Assembly: GCF_014645615.1 (NCBI RefSeq)
Contig: NZ_BMMB01000002.1
Coordinates: 310,001 to 374,000 of the forward strand
Source: Paenibacillus hunanensis
Lineage (GTDB): Bacteria > Bacillota > Bacilli > Paenibacillales > Paenibacillaceae
Length of the DNA stretch: 64,000 nucleotides
Direction of reading: 5' to 3'
This document shows positions 37,209 through 46,714 of this stretch, piece by piece. Position numbers and translations under genes: made by a program. Below the pieces are notes generated by a model. That model had not been told where the DNA came from and did no database searches. It was given only the letters and a program-made list of their open reading frames with translations. The stretch's first letter is position 1, and the number at the start of each line of letters is the position of its first letter.

Positions 37209-39004
37209 GCGCTCTCCTCCTCCGACAATTGCGAGGATACAATCTCACGATATACCTCGCTATGCTGCATTAATTCATGGTGTGTACCGATTCCAGCAAT
37301 CTCGCCTTCGTCCAGTACGATAATCTGGTCTGCATCCCGAACGGTGCTTACACGCTGGGCAACCATGAGCACGGTCGCATTGACCGTTTCCTGCTTTAAG
37401 GCTGCGCGCAGCTTGGCATCCGTTTTGAAGTCCAATGCCGAGAAGCTATCATCGAAAATATACAGTTCTGGCTGGCGTACCAGCGCACGCGCAATCGATA
37501 AGCGCTGTTTTTGACCACCCGATACGTTAGAGCCACCCTGCGTAATTTCAGAGTTATACCCTTCAGGCATACGCGAAATGAACTCGTCCGCCTGCGCAAT
37601 CTGAGCGGCATGCACCAGCTGCTCCTGCGTCGCATCCGGCTTACCATAGCGTATATTGTCCGCTACAGTTCCGGTAAATAATAGCGCCTTCTGCGGAACA
37701 TACCCGACACCCTCGCGCAATCGCTCCTGCGTTAGCTCACGCACATCATGTCCATTCAATCGAATCGCACCAGCGCTTACATCGTAAAAGCGTGGAATCA
37801 GATTCACCAGTGTTGATTTCCCTGATCCGGTACCCCCGATAATCGCGGTCACCTCACCACGACGCGCTTGAAATGAAATACGTTTCAGCGCAGGCTGTTC
37901 AGCACCCGGATAAAAAAACTCGACGCCGTCGAACTCCAGTACCACATCACGAGCAGGATGATTATTCGCCTGATCAGCAGGCTGAGCGCGTGTGTTCATG
38001 TCTGCTGCTACAGCAGATACAGTGCCACTAGCCGCTTGAGTCGCTACCGGATCAACGATATCCGGCTGCATATCCAGCACCTCATTCACACGCGCCGCTG
38101 ATGCCGAAGCACGCGGAATCATAATAAAGATCATCGACAGCATCAAAAAGGAAAATAGAATCTGAGTCGCATACTGTACAAATGCCATCAGATCACCAAC
38201 CTGCATATTCCCATAGCTGATCTGAAAGCTACCAAACCCAACGATACAAATGATCGATACATCCAGAATGAGCATCATCATCGGCATCATCAGCGCCATC
38301 AGCTTATTCACACGAATCGCCGTATCTGCCAGATCGCGACTCGCCCCGTCAAAGCGTACATTTTCATAACGATCACGGTTAAAGGCACGAATGACACGAA
38401 TCCCGGTCAGATTCTCGCGAATGACCATATTGAGTCGATCCAGCTTTTTCTGCTGTGCCTTGAATAGCGGGAATCCGCGTCGTCCGATCAGCCAGATCGT
38501 CAGCCCCAGCACTGGAATGACCACAATAAAGATCAGCGATAGCTGTGCCTGCTTGGATACCGCCATAATAATACCGCCCAGCATCATTAGCGGCGCCATA
38601 AGCATCATGCGTAGCAGCATGGTTAGCACCTGCTGTAATTGCGTAATATCATTGGTTGTCCGTGTAATAAGCGAGGCGGTACCAATCCGATCAAACTCCT
38701 GCAACGAAAAATGCTCCACATGCGAAAACACACGACTACGCAGATCACGCCCAAATCCAAGCGCAACACGAGCCGAAAAATAGCTGGCGGTAATGGAGCA
38801 CACCATGCCGAGCGCAGCAAAAAGAAGCATATACGAGCCGATACGCCAGATGTACGGGATATTCCCATGCGCAATCCCCGTATCCACAATATCAGCCATT
38901 AATGTAGGTAAAAATAGCTCTGACATCGTTTGCAAAAAGGTCAGCAATAGAATAAAAACTGCGGCCCCATAATAAGGCCGCAGTTGACGGAGCATCCTAG
39001 TCAT
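37205..39004 (-). CDS. ABC exporter half-transporter, degenerate-site subunit
   Basis: 599-aa partner of the downstream ABC gene: six membrane segments (QLRPYYGAAVFILLL at the start) and an ATPase. Walker A GGTGSGKST and signature NVSGGQKQRLS are normal, but Walker B ends IFDDSFSALD, with Asp in place of the catalytic Glu, and the switch histidine is Gln (VAQRVSTVR). These are the usual marks of the inactive site in heterodimeric exporters. The start ATG at 39004 follows AAGGGG and overlaps the end of the marR-type gene (ATGACTAG), so all three genes form one operon; the open frame further upstream lies inside that gene. The regulator probably senses the exported compound. Confidence 0.93.
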   Translation of the reverse strand: MTRMLRQLRPYYGAAVFILLLTFLQTMSELFLPTLMADIVDTGIAHGNIPYIWRIGSYMLLFAALGMVCSITASYFSARVALGFGRDLRSRVFSHVEHFSLQEFDRIGTASLITRTTNDITQLQQVLTMLLRMMLMAPLMMLGGIIMAVSKQAQLSLIFIVVIPVLGLTIWLIGRRGFPLFKAQQKKLDRLNMVIRENLTGIRVIRAFNRDRYENVRFDGASRDLADTAIRVNKLMALMMPMMMLILDVSIICIVGFGSFQISYGNMQVGDLMAFVQYATQILFSFLMLSMIFIMIPRASASAARVNEVLDMQPDIVDPVATQAASGTVSAVAADMNTRAQPADQANNHPARDVVLEFDGVEFFYPGAEQPALKRISFQARRGEVTAIIGGTGSGKSTLVNLIPRFYDVSAGAIRLNGHDVRELTQERLREGVGYVPQKALLFTGTVADNIRYGKPDATQEQLVHAAQIAQADEFISRMPEGYNSEITQGGSNVSGGQKQRLSIARALVRQPELYIFDDSFSALDFKTDAKLRAALKQETVNATVLMVAQRVSTVRDADQIIVLDEGEIAGIGTHHELMQHSEVYREIVSSQLSEEESA

Positions 39005-39467
39005 GTTGACCATCCCCTTTGTGGGTGGGCTCCAGCGGTTCAAATACTCGTTCTTCAAAATACTCATATACACGTCCAAGCAGCTGTGCCAGCTTGCGAC
39101 TCTCTTCTTCTCCCAAATAATCAACCAGCCCCTCAAAGGAGCTTTTAAACACGGATAGCGATTGATCCATGATGGATTCGCCCTTATCGGTTAGCGTAAC
39201 ACGAACAGCACGGCGATCGCTTGGGTCCATATTGCGTTCAACCAGGCCGTCATTTTCCATGCCTTTAATCAATTGCGTTACAGTGGGAGACGTCACGCGA
39301 AGCATACGGCTAAGCTCGGAAACCTGAATGCCACAGCTTTTGCAATCTTCCTGATTGCCAATACAGATTAACGCCATGATTTCACTTGGCTTATGGCCAG
39401 CTACAGGCTTTTGCCGCCAATCCGCTTTTCGAAATAAGCGGAACGCTCGCAGCAGCTCCTCGCCCAT
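38997..39467 (-). CDS. MarR family transcriptional regulator
   Basis: Winged-helix repressor, 156 aa from the preferred start. The DNA-recognition part is ELSRMLRVTSPTVTQLIKGM with the wing DPSDRRAVRVTLTDKG. Two close cysteines upstream (EDCKSCG) could give redox or metal sensing. The frame opens with GTG at 39509, but no ribosome site fits it, while AAGGA lies 9 bases before the ATG at 39467. It is first in the operon with the two ABC exporter genes. A 5-5-5 palindrome sits on its promoter, so it likely represses itself and the exporter. Confidence 0.9.
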   Translation of the reverse strand: MGEELLRAFRLFRKADWRQKPVAGHKPSEIMALICIGNQEDCKSCGIQVSELSRMLRVTSPTVTQLIKGMENDGLVERNMDPSDRRAVRVTLTDKGESIMDQSLSVFKSSFEGLVDYLGEEESRKLAQLLGRVYEYFEERVFEPLEPTHKGDGQHD

Positions 39468-39563
39468 CGGCGAGATTCCTTCAAATTTTACATCTTCCAC
39501 ATTATTCACCCCGGGATTCGATCACATTTTGTGTAAGCAAACTATTATTTAGCATGACTATTT

Positions 39564-39606
39564 ATTAGGTTATCTAATTTTATAACTTGAAGTAATTCTT
39601 TGTCAA
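39564..39606 (-). promoter_or_regulatory. Promoter and candidate MarR operator of the exporter operon
   Basis: On the minus strand TTGACA (39606-39601), 16 bases, TATAAA (39584-39579). Directly downstream lies the palindrome ATTAG-ATAAC-CTAAT (39578-39564), covering the expected transcription start, the usual place for a MarR operator. The remaining gap to 39881 is AT-rich and should hold the promoter of the SLH gene. Confidence 0.68.
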
Positions 39607-39881
39607 TCATTATCTATTATAATACCACTAGTTTCGCGTATTTTAAGCCTATTCTTATAAATTAAGACGTTTCATTTCGTATATTTTTTGATGCAATTCA
39701 TTTTAATTTACCACTGGATATTAAAATTGTTAAATTTTTGTTAAGAAATATTCTTTTTTACGTTTTTGAGTATTTTTTTACCATAAAAATGTTAAAAAAT
39801 TCTTCAGAATTACGATAAGTATATAGAGAGGATTTGCAGCAGCTTGCAAAGCTCGTACAGATCAAAGGAGGTTAATCAAAT

Positions 39882-42500
39882 ATGAAAACAAGCAGCCTGC
39901 GTTCGCCATGGCGTCTATCTGCCAAAACTAGCGTATGCGGCTGGCTCGCCATCATGCTATTGCTCCCCTCTGCTCCAATCCATGCGGCAGAAATCACTGC
40001 ACGTCATGAACAGGTTGGCCAGGATACGTATCTTGGTGGACAATATATGGAGCTAGGCATTGCAGAAAGTGGCACACTGGGTACATCAACCGCAAGCCCG
40101 GGAGGCTTCCACCCCGGTTCATTGCGTAAAAGTATTGGCCTGAACACCGACAGTGATGGTTATGATAACGGTAAGGACATGAGCAGTGGCGATTACATCC
40201 TGCCAGGCAGTCCGTCAGAAGGCTTCATCGTCGGCTACAAGCAAACCCCGTCAGACGCCAGCCCCAAAAACTTCATCAATGAACAGCAAAACGGCAATAT
40301 CGATATCCCCGGAATTACGCAAAACATCTCCACCGATGATCTACTTGCTGCCCGCACGGTGGGTACCACACGCGATCAAGCCCTCGGAGTTAATCAAACA
40401 ATCTCATTCAAACCAGGCGATTCCTTCTATAAAACAACCATTACTCTTACCAATCCCAGCGTGACTAACTCCGTCTACGATGTTCATTATATGCGTTTCC
40501 TCGATCCAGATATGGATGCTGACTTGAATAACGATAACAGCACCATCAACTGGGTTCCCTCCAATCCACCTTCTGATTCCGATGCGATTGCTATCGCTAT
40601 GGGTAGTGCCAGCGATAATGTATTTATGTATGTAGCCAGCGATCCTCGTGCACAGGCTTCTGTAGGCTATAGCCGTGATCCGTATAGCGCACCAGCCTTT
40701 AAGGCAGATGGAGCAGAGCGTATGGATGCAAAGCTTGCCGATGAATGGCTGACATTAACCTTTAATGCAGGTAATCTGAAGCCGGGAGAATCGACCGAGC
40801 TGGTCTTTTACAGCAGCGTGAACCCGAATATGAATGCTGCTCTTGCCGCTATTCATGCTGATTATCAGACCGCTCCAGAGGATATTCCGACTGATCTGAC
40901 GCTGTCTGGCGATGATCTGACCTGGGATATGAAGCCAGGTGCGAGTGCAGGCTTGCTGACAGCAACCAGTGCTAATCCAGACGATAGCTTTATTTTCAGT
41001 CTGGTCTCGGGTGAAGGCAGCGAAGGTAACAGCTACTTCGACATCGAAAACAACCGACTCGTAACCGCCTCTTCACTCGTACGCGGTGTATCCAGTTATC
41101 CGGTACGTATCCGTGTAACCGGGCCACAGGGCGGCACATTGGAGAAAACATTCACAATTCGCGCACATGCACCGGAGAGCAGCACAGAGCTGACGTCCCT
41201 ATCGCTGCAAAATGGTACGCTACAGCCGGGCTTCAAGCCAGATGTAACGATGTACCATGCGAATATGAATGCAGACGCGAGCGCCATTACTGTACAGGCT
41301 AGCGTATATGACCCGGATGCGACACTGTCCGTAAATGGCGTCACTGTGACGGATCAAGTATATGGCACACACAGCTTCATCTATACGGCTCCATTGACTG
41401 ATGATCTGACTGATCTAGCATTAAAAGTCACCTCACCGAGTGGTCAGAGCAAAACGTATACCATTCAGGTCATTCCAGCGAGCCTACAGGCTGAGCCAGA
41501 ACAGACCGTAGCTGCGCCACAGACCGATGTAGCCGATCCGCCTCCGACTACACCAACCGCTTCGGAGCAACCAACTGCTGGTACTAACGAAGATAGCAAC
41601 AGTGACAATGGCAACAACGGCGTAGAAGCTCCTCCTGTAGCCGTAACTACACCAGCTACGCCAACCGACAACACGTATGTACCACTGGAAGCACCGCTGC
41701 TTACGATCACCTTCCCCTTCCTGCCAGAGCTGCCTGTCGATCCAACGACAAGTATTCCGATTCTGATCAGTGGTGGTAGTGGAAGCAATGGCGCAGGGGC
41801 TTCGCGACTGGATGATATCGTTGCAGACAATGCTACAGCCTCCGCTCCCGTATCGGCACCTGCTGCAACAGCAGCTCCTGCTACCAAAACAGGCAAAGTA
41901 GAGACTGCACCGACAGTAGCGACAGGTACGAAAGACAATCGTAAGGGCTATATTCAGGGCTATCAGGACGGCACGTTCCGTCCAGAGCAAAAGGTTACCC
42001 GTGCCGAGCTTGCCGTGATGCTGGATCGCCTGATCGGCGACCAGGGTAGTGCAGGCAAGCTGGAATTCAAGGATATTCCTGCCTCCTACTGGGCAGCCTC
42101 TGGTATCGGACTCGTGCAGCAAAATGGCTGGATGAAAGGTTATCCAGATGGTACATTCCAACCAGGACAAGCATTAACACGCGCTGAGCTTGCCTCGCTG
42201 ATCGCACGCTGGAAGGAGCTGGACAGCTCTAACACATCCTCGCCGAGCACCAGCGATGTATCCGGTAACTGGGCAGCTTCGGATATTAACAAAGTCGTCG
42301 CTGCTGGCTTAATGAAAGGCTTCCCGGACGGCAAATTTTATCCGAACCAGCCGGTGACCCGTGCTGAGATCGTAACCGTGTTGAACCGGATTCAATCCAA
42401 CACGACATCTGAAGCAGCAAATGGTACGAGCGCATGGACGGATGTCACACCTCAGCACTGGGCGTACGATGCGATTAATAAGGCTTCGAACGGACAATAA
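39882..42500 (+). CDS. S-layer homology (SLH) domain surface protein
   Basis: Secreted, cell-wall bound protein, 872 aa. Signal peptide with basic start and GWLAIMLLLPSAPIHAAEI. Residues 40-320 form an unrecognised beta-rich domain (GGQYMELGIAESGTLGTS). A cadherin-like stretch (325-430) and a cadherin-like beta-sandwich domain (435-530; LTSLSLQNGTLQPGFKPDV, VYDPDATLSVNGV) follow. Then a Pro/Thr/Ala-rich wall-spanning linker (535-685), and three SLH motifs (685-872: YQDGTFRPEQKVTRAEL, YPDGTFQPGQALTRAEL, FPDGKFYPNQPVTRAEI) that bind secondary wall polymer. The chain ends within a further FxDV..HWAYDAI unit. AAAGGAGG precedes the ATG. Role: structural or carbohydrate-binding, not resolved. Confidence 0.93.
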   Translation: MKTSSLRSPWRLSAKTSVCGWLAIMLLLPSAPIHAAEITARHEQVGQDTYLGGQYMELGIAESGTLGTSTASPGGFHPGSLRKSIGLNTDSDGYDNGKDMSSGDYILPGSPSEGFIVGYKQTPSDASPKNFINEQQNGNIDIPGITQNISTDDLLAARTVGTTRDQALGVNQTISFKPGDSFYKTTITLTNPSVTNSVYDVHYMRFLDPDMDADLNNDNSTINWVPSNPPSDSDAIAIAMGSASDNVFMYVASDPRAQASVGYSRDPYSAPAFKADGAERMDAKLADEWLTLTFNAGNLKPGESTELVFYSSVNPNMNAALAAIHADYQTAPEDIPTDLTLSGDDLTWDMKPGASAGLLTATSANPDDSFIFSLVSGEGSEGNSYFDIENNRLVTASSLVRGVSSYPVRIRVTGPQGGTLEKTFTIRAHAPESSTELTSLSLQNGTLQPGFKPDVTMYHANMNADASAITVQASVYDPDATLSVNGVTVTDQVYGTHSFIYTAPLTDDLTDLALKVTSPSGQSKTYTIQVIPASLQAEPEQTVAAPQTDVADPPPTTPTASEQPTAGTNEDSNSDNGNNGVEAPPVAVTTPATPTDNTYVPLEAPLLTITFPFLPELPVDPTTSIPILISGGSGSNGAGASRLDDIVADNATASAPVSAPAATAAPATKTGKVETAPTVATGTKDNRKGYIQGYQDGTFRPEQKVTRAELAVMLDRLIGDQGSAGKLEFKDIPASYWAASGIGLVQQNGWMKGYPDGTFQPGQALTRAELASLIARWKELDSSNTSSPSTSDVSGNWAASDINKVVAAGLMKGFPDGKFYPNQPVTRAEIVTVLNRIQSNTTSEAANGTSAWTDVTPQHWAYDAINKASNGQ

Positions 42501-42621
42501 TCCTGAACTAAAATAACTCTGAAATGACAATGATACCGTCTTACAAGTACGATCTAGCACCATGACAAGGCAATACGTAAAACCAACGCATGAGCGTTTA
42601 TAGGTTGAACCCACACACAGT

Positions 42622-42662
42622 AAAAGGCGAGCTTATCTTCATCGATAAGCTCGCCTTTTTAT
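42622..42662 (+). terminator. Terminator after the SLH gene
   Basis: AAAAGGCGAGCTTATC (42622-42637) pairs perfectly with GATAAGCTCGCCTTTT (42644-42659). The rest of the 42501-42860 gap shows nothing else of note. Confidence 0.9.
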
Positions 42663-42860
42663 ATACTATTGTTTATGTGATGATACGGATTGAGACGATA
42701 CAGTACAGAACGACATAACTGCTATCCGACGACAATAGGCTGGATGTTCTTTTGGCTACCAATCAGCAAGTGAACGGCTATGTATCGGACAACAGCAGGC
42801 TATATTGCTCATTTGAAGGTTGCTGACTACTTTGGGGCTCTGACTACCTTGCGGCTGGTG

Positions 42861-43274
42861 CTACTCCCATTGCTCATACTTCGTTTTAACATTCTCTATC
42901 GATACAAAGCCCTTTTGCAGTAGTGGATTCGGTACGCTGATATTATACTTTTTAATCTGGCTGTTTAGCTCATCGATTTGCGTTTCCCATTGGCTTGTCA
43001 GTGCATCGTTTGGATGGTGATCCATTTGCTCGATCAGATCCTTCATGCCGATGCGAATTTGCTTTTGCAGCTCTAACCAGGGTGGCAGGTAGTTGGCGGT
43101 TTTGAGTACGGAGTTTAATACATCGCCATCGGGCACATCAAGCGGCTTACCCGCTCCTTTGAGATTGTCCATGCCACCTTTAGATACATAATCATTAAAA
43201 ATATCGTCCAGGTGATTAGCTGAGCCTAGCTTCTTAGGTGTGAGCGGTTCGCTCGGCTTATCGTTAGGGTTCAT
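42861..43274 (-). CDS. DUF1992 domain protein (DnaJ-like subfamily C28 conserved region)
   Basis: 137-aa cytoplasmic protein matching the DUF1992 family, shared with eukaryotic DNAJC28 but without any J domain; function unknown. The landmark is DDIFNDYVSKGGMDNLKGAGKPLDVPDGD, written here only for its GAGKPL core (residues 40-45), followed by a charged helical C-terminus. AAAGGTGG precedes the ATG. Single gene. The N-terminal 15 residues are Pro/Lys-rich and probably disordered. Confidence 0.85.
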   Translation of the reverse strand: MNPNDKPSEPLTPKKLGSANHLDDIFNDYVSKGGMDNLKGAGKPLDVPDGDVLNSVLKTANYLPPWLELQKQIRIGMKDLIEQMDHHPNDALTSQWETQIDELNSQIKKYNISVPNPLLQKGFVSIENVKTKYEQWE

Positions 43275-43465
43275 ACGTTAATTCCACCTTTCGTATAGGG
43301 TTAAGGTCATAGAGCGACGGTATGTAGAATGAAGGGTATATAGTATGGTTCGGATTTGAGGGATGGAAACCCTTTTAAAATTTGATTTTTATTGAAATTA
43401 TGTATTAAATTTTATTTTTTTGTGAAGAAATGCTTATCATATTTTAAAATCTAACAATTCTCATA

Positions 43466-43567
43466 AACTACAACTACAACTACAACTACAACTACAACTA
43501 CAACTACAACTACAACTACAACTACAACTACAACTACAACTACAACTACAACTACAACTACAACTAC
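43466..43567 (+). repeat. Perfect hexanucleotide array (AACTAC), 17 copies
   Basis: Seventeen uninterrupted copies of AACTAC lie in the gap between the DUF1992 gene start and the helicase gene end. Too short a period and no spacers, so not CRISPR. See also the arrays at 53545 and 61939. Confidence 0.97.
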
Positions 43568-43603
43568 AAAAAATGTTAGCACTTTACATCGATACTACAA
43601 GCT

Positions 43604-43646
43604 TAAAAAGACGGACAATAGCTACACACAGCATCGTCCGTCTTGA
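43604..43646 (-). terminator. Terminator of the helicase gene
   Basis: On the minus strand AAGACGGAC pairs with GTCCGTCTT and is followed by TTTAAGC; loop of about 19 bases. Confidence 0.72.
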
Positions 43647-43759
43647 TTGTTCTATTGATGAAATCGGTATCTATACACTATTGCCATATTCAATGGATCA
43701 TGGGTCGCTCTCTCGTTTCTTTTCTTCTATTATAATCTCCATTCTTCTACTCTATTCCC

Positions 43760-46042
43760 TTAATCCTTCCACTCTGGCGGTAACAGCTGCGCATATGGAT
43801 TTTGTAAAAAGCGATCATCGACCAGCATGAGTAGACCGTGATCCTGCTCGGTACGAATCAATCGTCCACCTGCTTGCAGCACCTTGTTCATACCCGGGTA
43901 GACGTAGGCATAGTTATAACCGCTATGCCCTCCTCGGCTAAAATGCTCACGAATCAGCTCACGTTCAGGGCCAATCTGGGGCAAGCCAACACCGACGATG
44001 ATCACGCCCGTCAGGCGGTCGCCTGCTAGATCGACACCCTCGCTGAAAATGCCGCCCATAACAGCGAATCCGGTTAAGGTGCGCTCATTGTGAGGTTGGA
44101 AGGCTTCGAGGAAACGATCTCGTTCTTCCTCTGCCATACTGGATTGCTGTACTAATATATCTGTATCCGGCTCCAGCGCTTCAAATGCTTCTAACACATC
44201 ACGCATATACTGATAGGACGGGAAGAAGGCAAGATAATTGCCCTGTCGTTCATTGACCAGCTGGGCGAGCAGCTCTGCCAGCTCCTGACGAGTACGTTCC
44301 CGGTCGCGATAGCGTGTGGACAGAGGCACGATGCGCACTTCGAGCTGTTCCTTAGAAAAGGGCGATGGAATCGAAATGTTGTAATCGTCCTCTGCCGCGC
44401 CCAGCATATCACGGTAATACCGAATCGGCGATAAGGTCGCTGAGAAGTGAATGACCGAGCGATATCCTTTGGCCGTCTGACGCAGCTGTAGCGATGGATC
44501 GATACAGAACATACGCAGTATGACCTCGCTGCCATCCTGCTCTACATACGTGATATGGCTCTCCATATCGTACAATCGTCCAATGCGTAAAAAAGCCTGT
44601 ACTGCAAAATACGTCTCCAGCAGCTGCTCGGTCTCGCCGCTATCTCCCTGCTCTAGCAGAGTCGTCTCCGCACGAATCGTGAATTCTTCCAGTAGCTTGA
44701 AAATATCCTCCGGTGCTTCACTGCGGCTGATCATCTGTTCTTCACCTATTTGCTTACGCAGGCGGATAAAATAGGCGTTGATCGCGCCAGCGATTTTGGA
44801 CAATGGCTCTGAGCGATGCTGGTAGTCTCGTTTTAGATCGAGAAATGCAGCCTTATTCAGCTGAGCGGAAAACATATTCCGTCCACGATCGACCAGATTA
44901 TGTGCCTCGTCGACTAATAGCACCGTACTTTTACGCTGATCGTCCGTCATACGCTTGAGCGATACACGCGGATCAAACACATAGTTATAGTCGCAAATGA
45001 CCGCATCCGACGCATACGAGGCATCCAGTGACAGCTCGAAGGGACAGACGGTATGCTTTTGCGCGTAACGCTCGATCACATCGCGGTTCATGAGCGTTTC
45101 GTGCGTGAGCATATCGAGAATCGCTTCATTAATACGGTCATAATAACCATTCGTGTACGCGCAATCCTCTCGTCCACTTCCGCCCTCGGCGGTGCAAAAG
45201 CAGACCTTATCCTTCGCTGTAATCGTCACACCATGCAAATGCAGACCATTTTGCTGCATACGCTGGAGTGCATCCTCGGCATTGGCGCGAGTGACCGTTT
45301 TGGCGGTAATATACATCAGCCGCTCCGCACGTTCATTGCCGATGCTTTTAATCGCGGGAAATAACGTCGAGATCGTCTTGCCTGTTCCGGTAGGCGCTTC
45401 AGCGAACAAATTCACCTGCTCGCCAATCGTCTTATACACCGCTCCAGCAAATTGCCGCTGACCTGAGCGATACCCGGCAAATGGAAACGGCAAGCCCTCG
45501 ATGCTAGCATTACGCCGCCGACGATGCTCAGCTAGCATCTCCGCATAAGGCGCGTATTGCTCCAATGTGTCCATCGCAAAGCGTTGTAGCTCCTGACGGG
45601 TACGAATCCGCTCCAGCTTGGTTTCTTTGCCACTGCTTTTGTGTACATAGGTGAGCTGGATACGTACCTGCTCCAGCTCACGCTGCTCCGCTAAAATATG
45701 TCCATACATCTGCGCCTGCGCCCAGTGCACCTCACGCCCGTCTCCGATATCCTCAGCCGTGATCGAAGTGGATTTGATCTCATCAACCGTAAGCAAGCCA
45801 GCCTCGTCTGTCCATAATCCATCGCAGCGTCCTTCGATTCGAAATAGCAGATCACGTAAAGGAATTTCGATCCGTAAGTGAACCTCTTTCTCGCCTTCCT
45901 CTCCATAGCCTTCCTGCACCTGCTTATGAATGCGCGTGCCCTCCTGCATCGTCTGAGCTACGCGAAAGCCTGATTCAATACTGCCGCTCCGATACACATA
46001 TTCCACCAGTGGACGTACCGGAATATCGATAATGGTCGTCAT
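43760..46042 (-). CDS. Nuclease-like domain fused to an XPD/DinG-type helicase
   Basis: Predicted 5'-3' DNA helicase of the XPD/Rad3/DinG superfamily, 760 aa. The N-terminal 180 residues have the PD-(D/E)XK pattern of RecB/Cas4-type nucleases: D74 (EGRCDGL), E88-x-K90 (VDEIKST) and Q109-x3-Y113. Helicase motifs follow: Walker A APTGTGKT (218-223), four cysteines at 281, 283, 294 and 333 that can hold the XPD [4Fe-4S] cluster (VCFCTAEGG, EDCAYTNGYYDR, KHTVCPFELSL), Walker B VDEAHNL (378) and the motif VI region GVGLPQ. Joint nuclease and helicase activity is inferred. AGGTG lies 7 bases before ATG 46042; a GTG nine bases upstream is within that site. Probably DNA repair; single gene. Confidence 0.9.
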   Translation of the reverse strand: MTTIIDIPVRPLVEYVYRSGSIESGFRVAQTMQEGTRIHKQVQEGYGEEGEKEVHLRIEIPLRDLLFRIEGRCDGLWTDEAGLLTVDEIKSTSITAEDIGDGREVHWAQAQMYGHILAEQRELEQVRIQLTYVHKSSGKETKLERIRTRQELQRFAMDTLEQYAPYAEMLAEHRRRRNASIEGLPFPFAGYRSGQRQFAGAVYKTIGEQVNLFAEAPTGTGKTISTLFPAIKSIGNERAERLMYITAKTVTRANAEDALQRMQQNGLHLHGVTITAKDKVCFCTAEGGSGREDCAYTNGYYDRINEAILDMLTHETLMNRDVIERYAQKHTVCPFELSLDASYASDAVICDYNYVFDPRVSLKRMTDDQRKSTVLLVDEAHNLVDRGRNMFSAQLNKAAFLDLKRDYQHRSEPLSKIAGAINAYFIRLRKQIGEEQMISRSEAPEDIFKLLEEFTIRAETTLLEQGDSGETEQLLETYFAVQAFLRIGRLYDMESHITYVEQDGSEVILRMFCIDPSLQLRQTAKGYRSVIHFSATLSPIRYYRDMLGAAEDDYNISIPSPFSKEQLEVRIVPLSTRYRDRERTRQELAELLAQLVNERQGNYLAFFPSYQYMRDVLEAFEALEPDTDILVQQSSMAEEERDRFLEAFQPHNERTLTGFAVMGGIFSEGVDLAGDRLTGVIIVGVGLPQIGPERELIREHFSRGGHSGYNYAYVYPGMNKVLQAGGRLIRTEQDHGLLMLVDDRFLQNPYAQLLPPEWKD

Positions 46043-46181
46043 GACCTTCACCTGCTTTCTCTCTGTGTCTAGCTGTCTCTATTTATGCATGTGGGTTTAT
46101 TGTGGTTATCCTATTCCTATAAAGTGTGATAAAAGGAACTCTAGTGATTAATGATATGTGAGCCAATGTAGGTGGTGGGAT

Positions 46182-46386
46182 GTACACCACTCCGGGAAAG
46201 AATAAGGGAACGTCCTCCCGTCTCGCACAGGAATCTACGCAATAGGAGATCATTGTAGATTCCCGTGCTCGGAAGAAGTAAGATATTTTGCTTTCGCAAA
46301 AATCGCCTTTCATTAAACCCCGTGTTAGAAAAGCACTAACACTGTAAGTCATCCTTTCCCCTTATTTCCTTCCCTACGTTCCGTAC
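46182..46386 (-). repeat. Palindromic intergenic element, long form (copy E)
   Basis: Starts TACACCACTCCGGG and ends CCCTACGTTCCGTAC. Inner stem GCACAGGAATCTAC / GTAGATTCCCGTGC is the class of A and F, but the internal module (AGATATTTTGC, TTTCGCAAAAATCG, GTGTTAG/CTAACAC) is that of B and C. It lies between the divergent helicase and NPP1 genes. Confidence 0.87.
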
Positions 46387-46714
46387 GTTTCCTACATGTG
46401 CGATCGTATAAGCTTTTATAACTCATTTCGTAATCTATAACCTATACATGAACTATATATCTTGATGTATCTTGGATAGCTAAACTACGCACTTCTATCT
46501 CTACCTGATATGAAGCATTTTATCAAAAGGGAAAGCTATGAAAAAAGATCTCATTGGGCATCCTATTATGAACAAGTTATAAACAAGCTCGCCAGAGGTC
46601 TATTTTTCGCCCATTTATTCATGCGGTTACTCGCTATATTCATATGGCGATCCAGCCTGTTCGATTGGATAATATTGCTATACATAGCATCCTATCGATA
46701 CAGGAGGAATACAT

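Noticed and set aside
43466..43567. Regular short repeats suggesting a CRISPR array
   Set aside because: Period is six bases with no spacers, and no cas gene is in the window.
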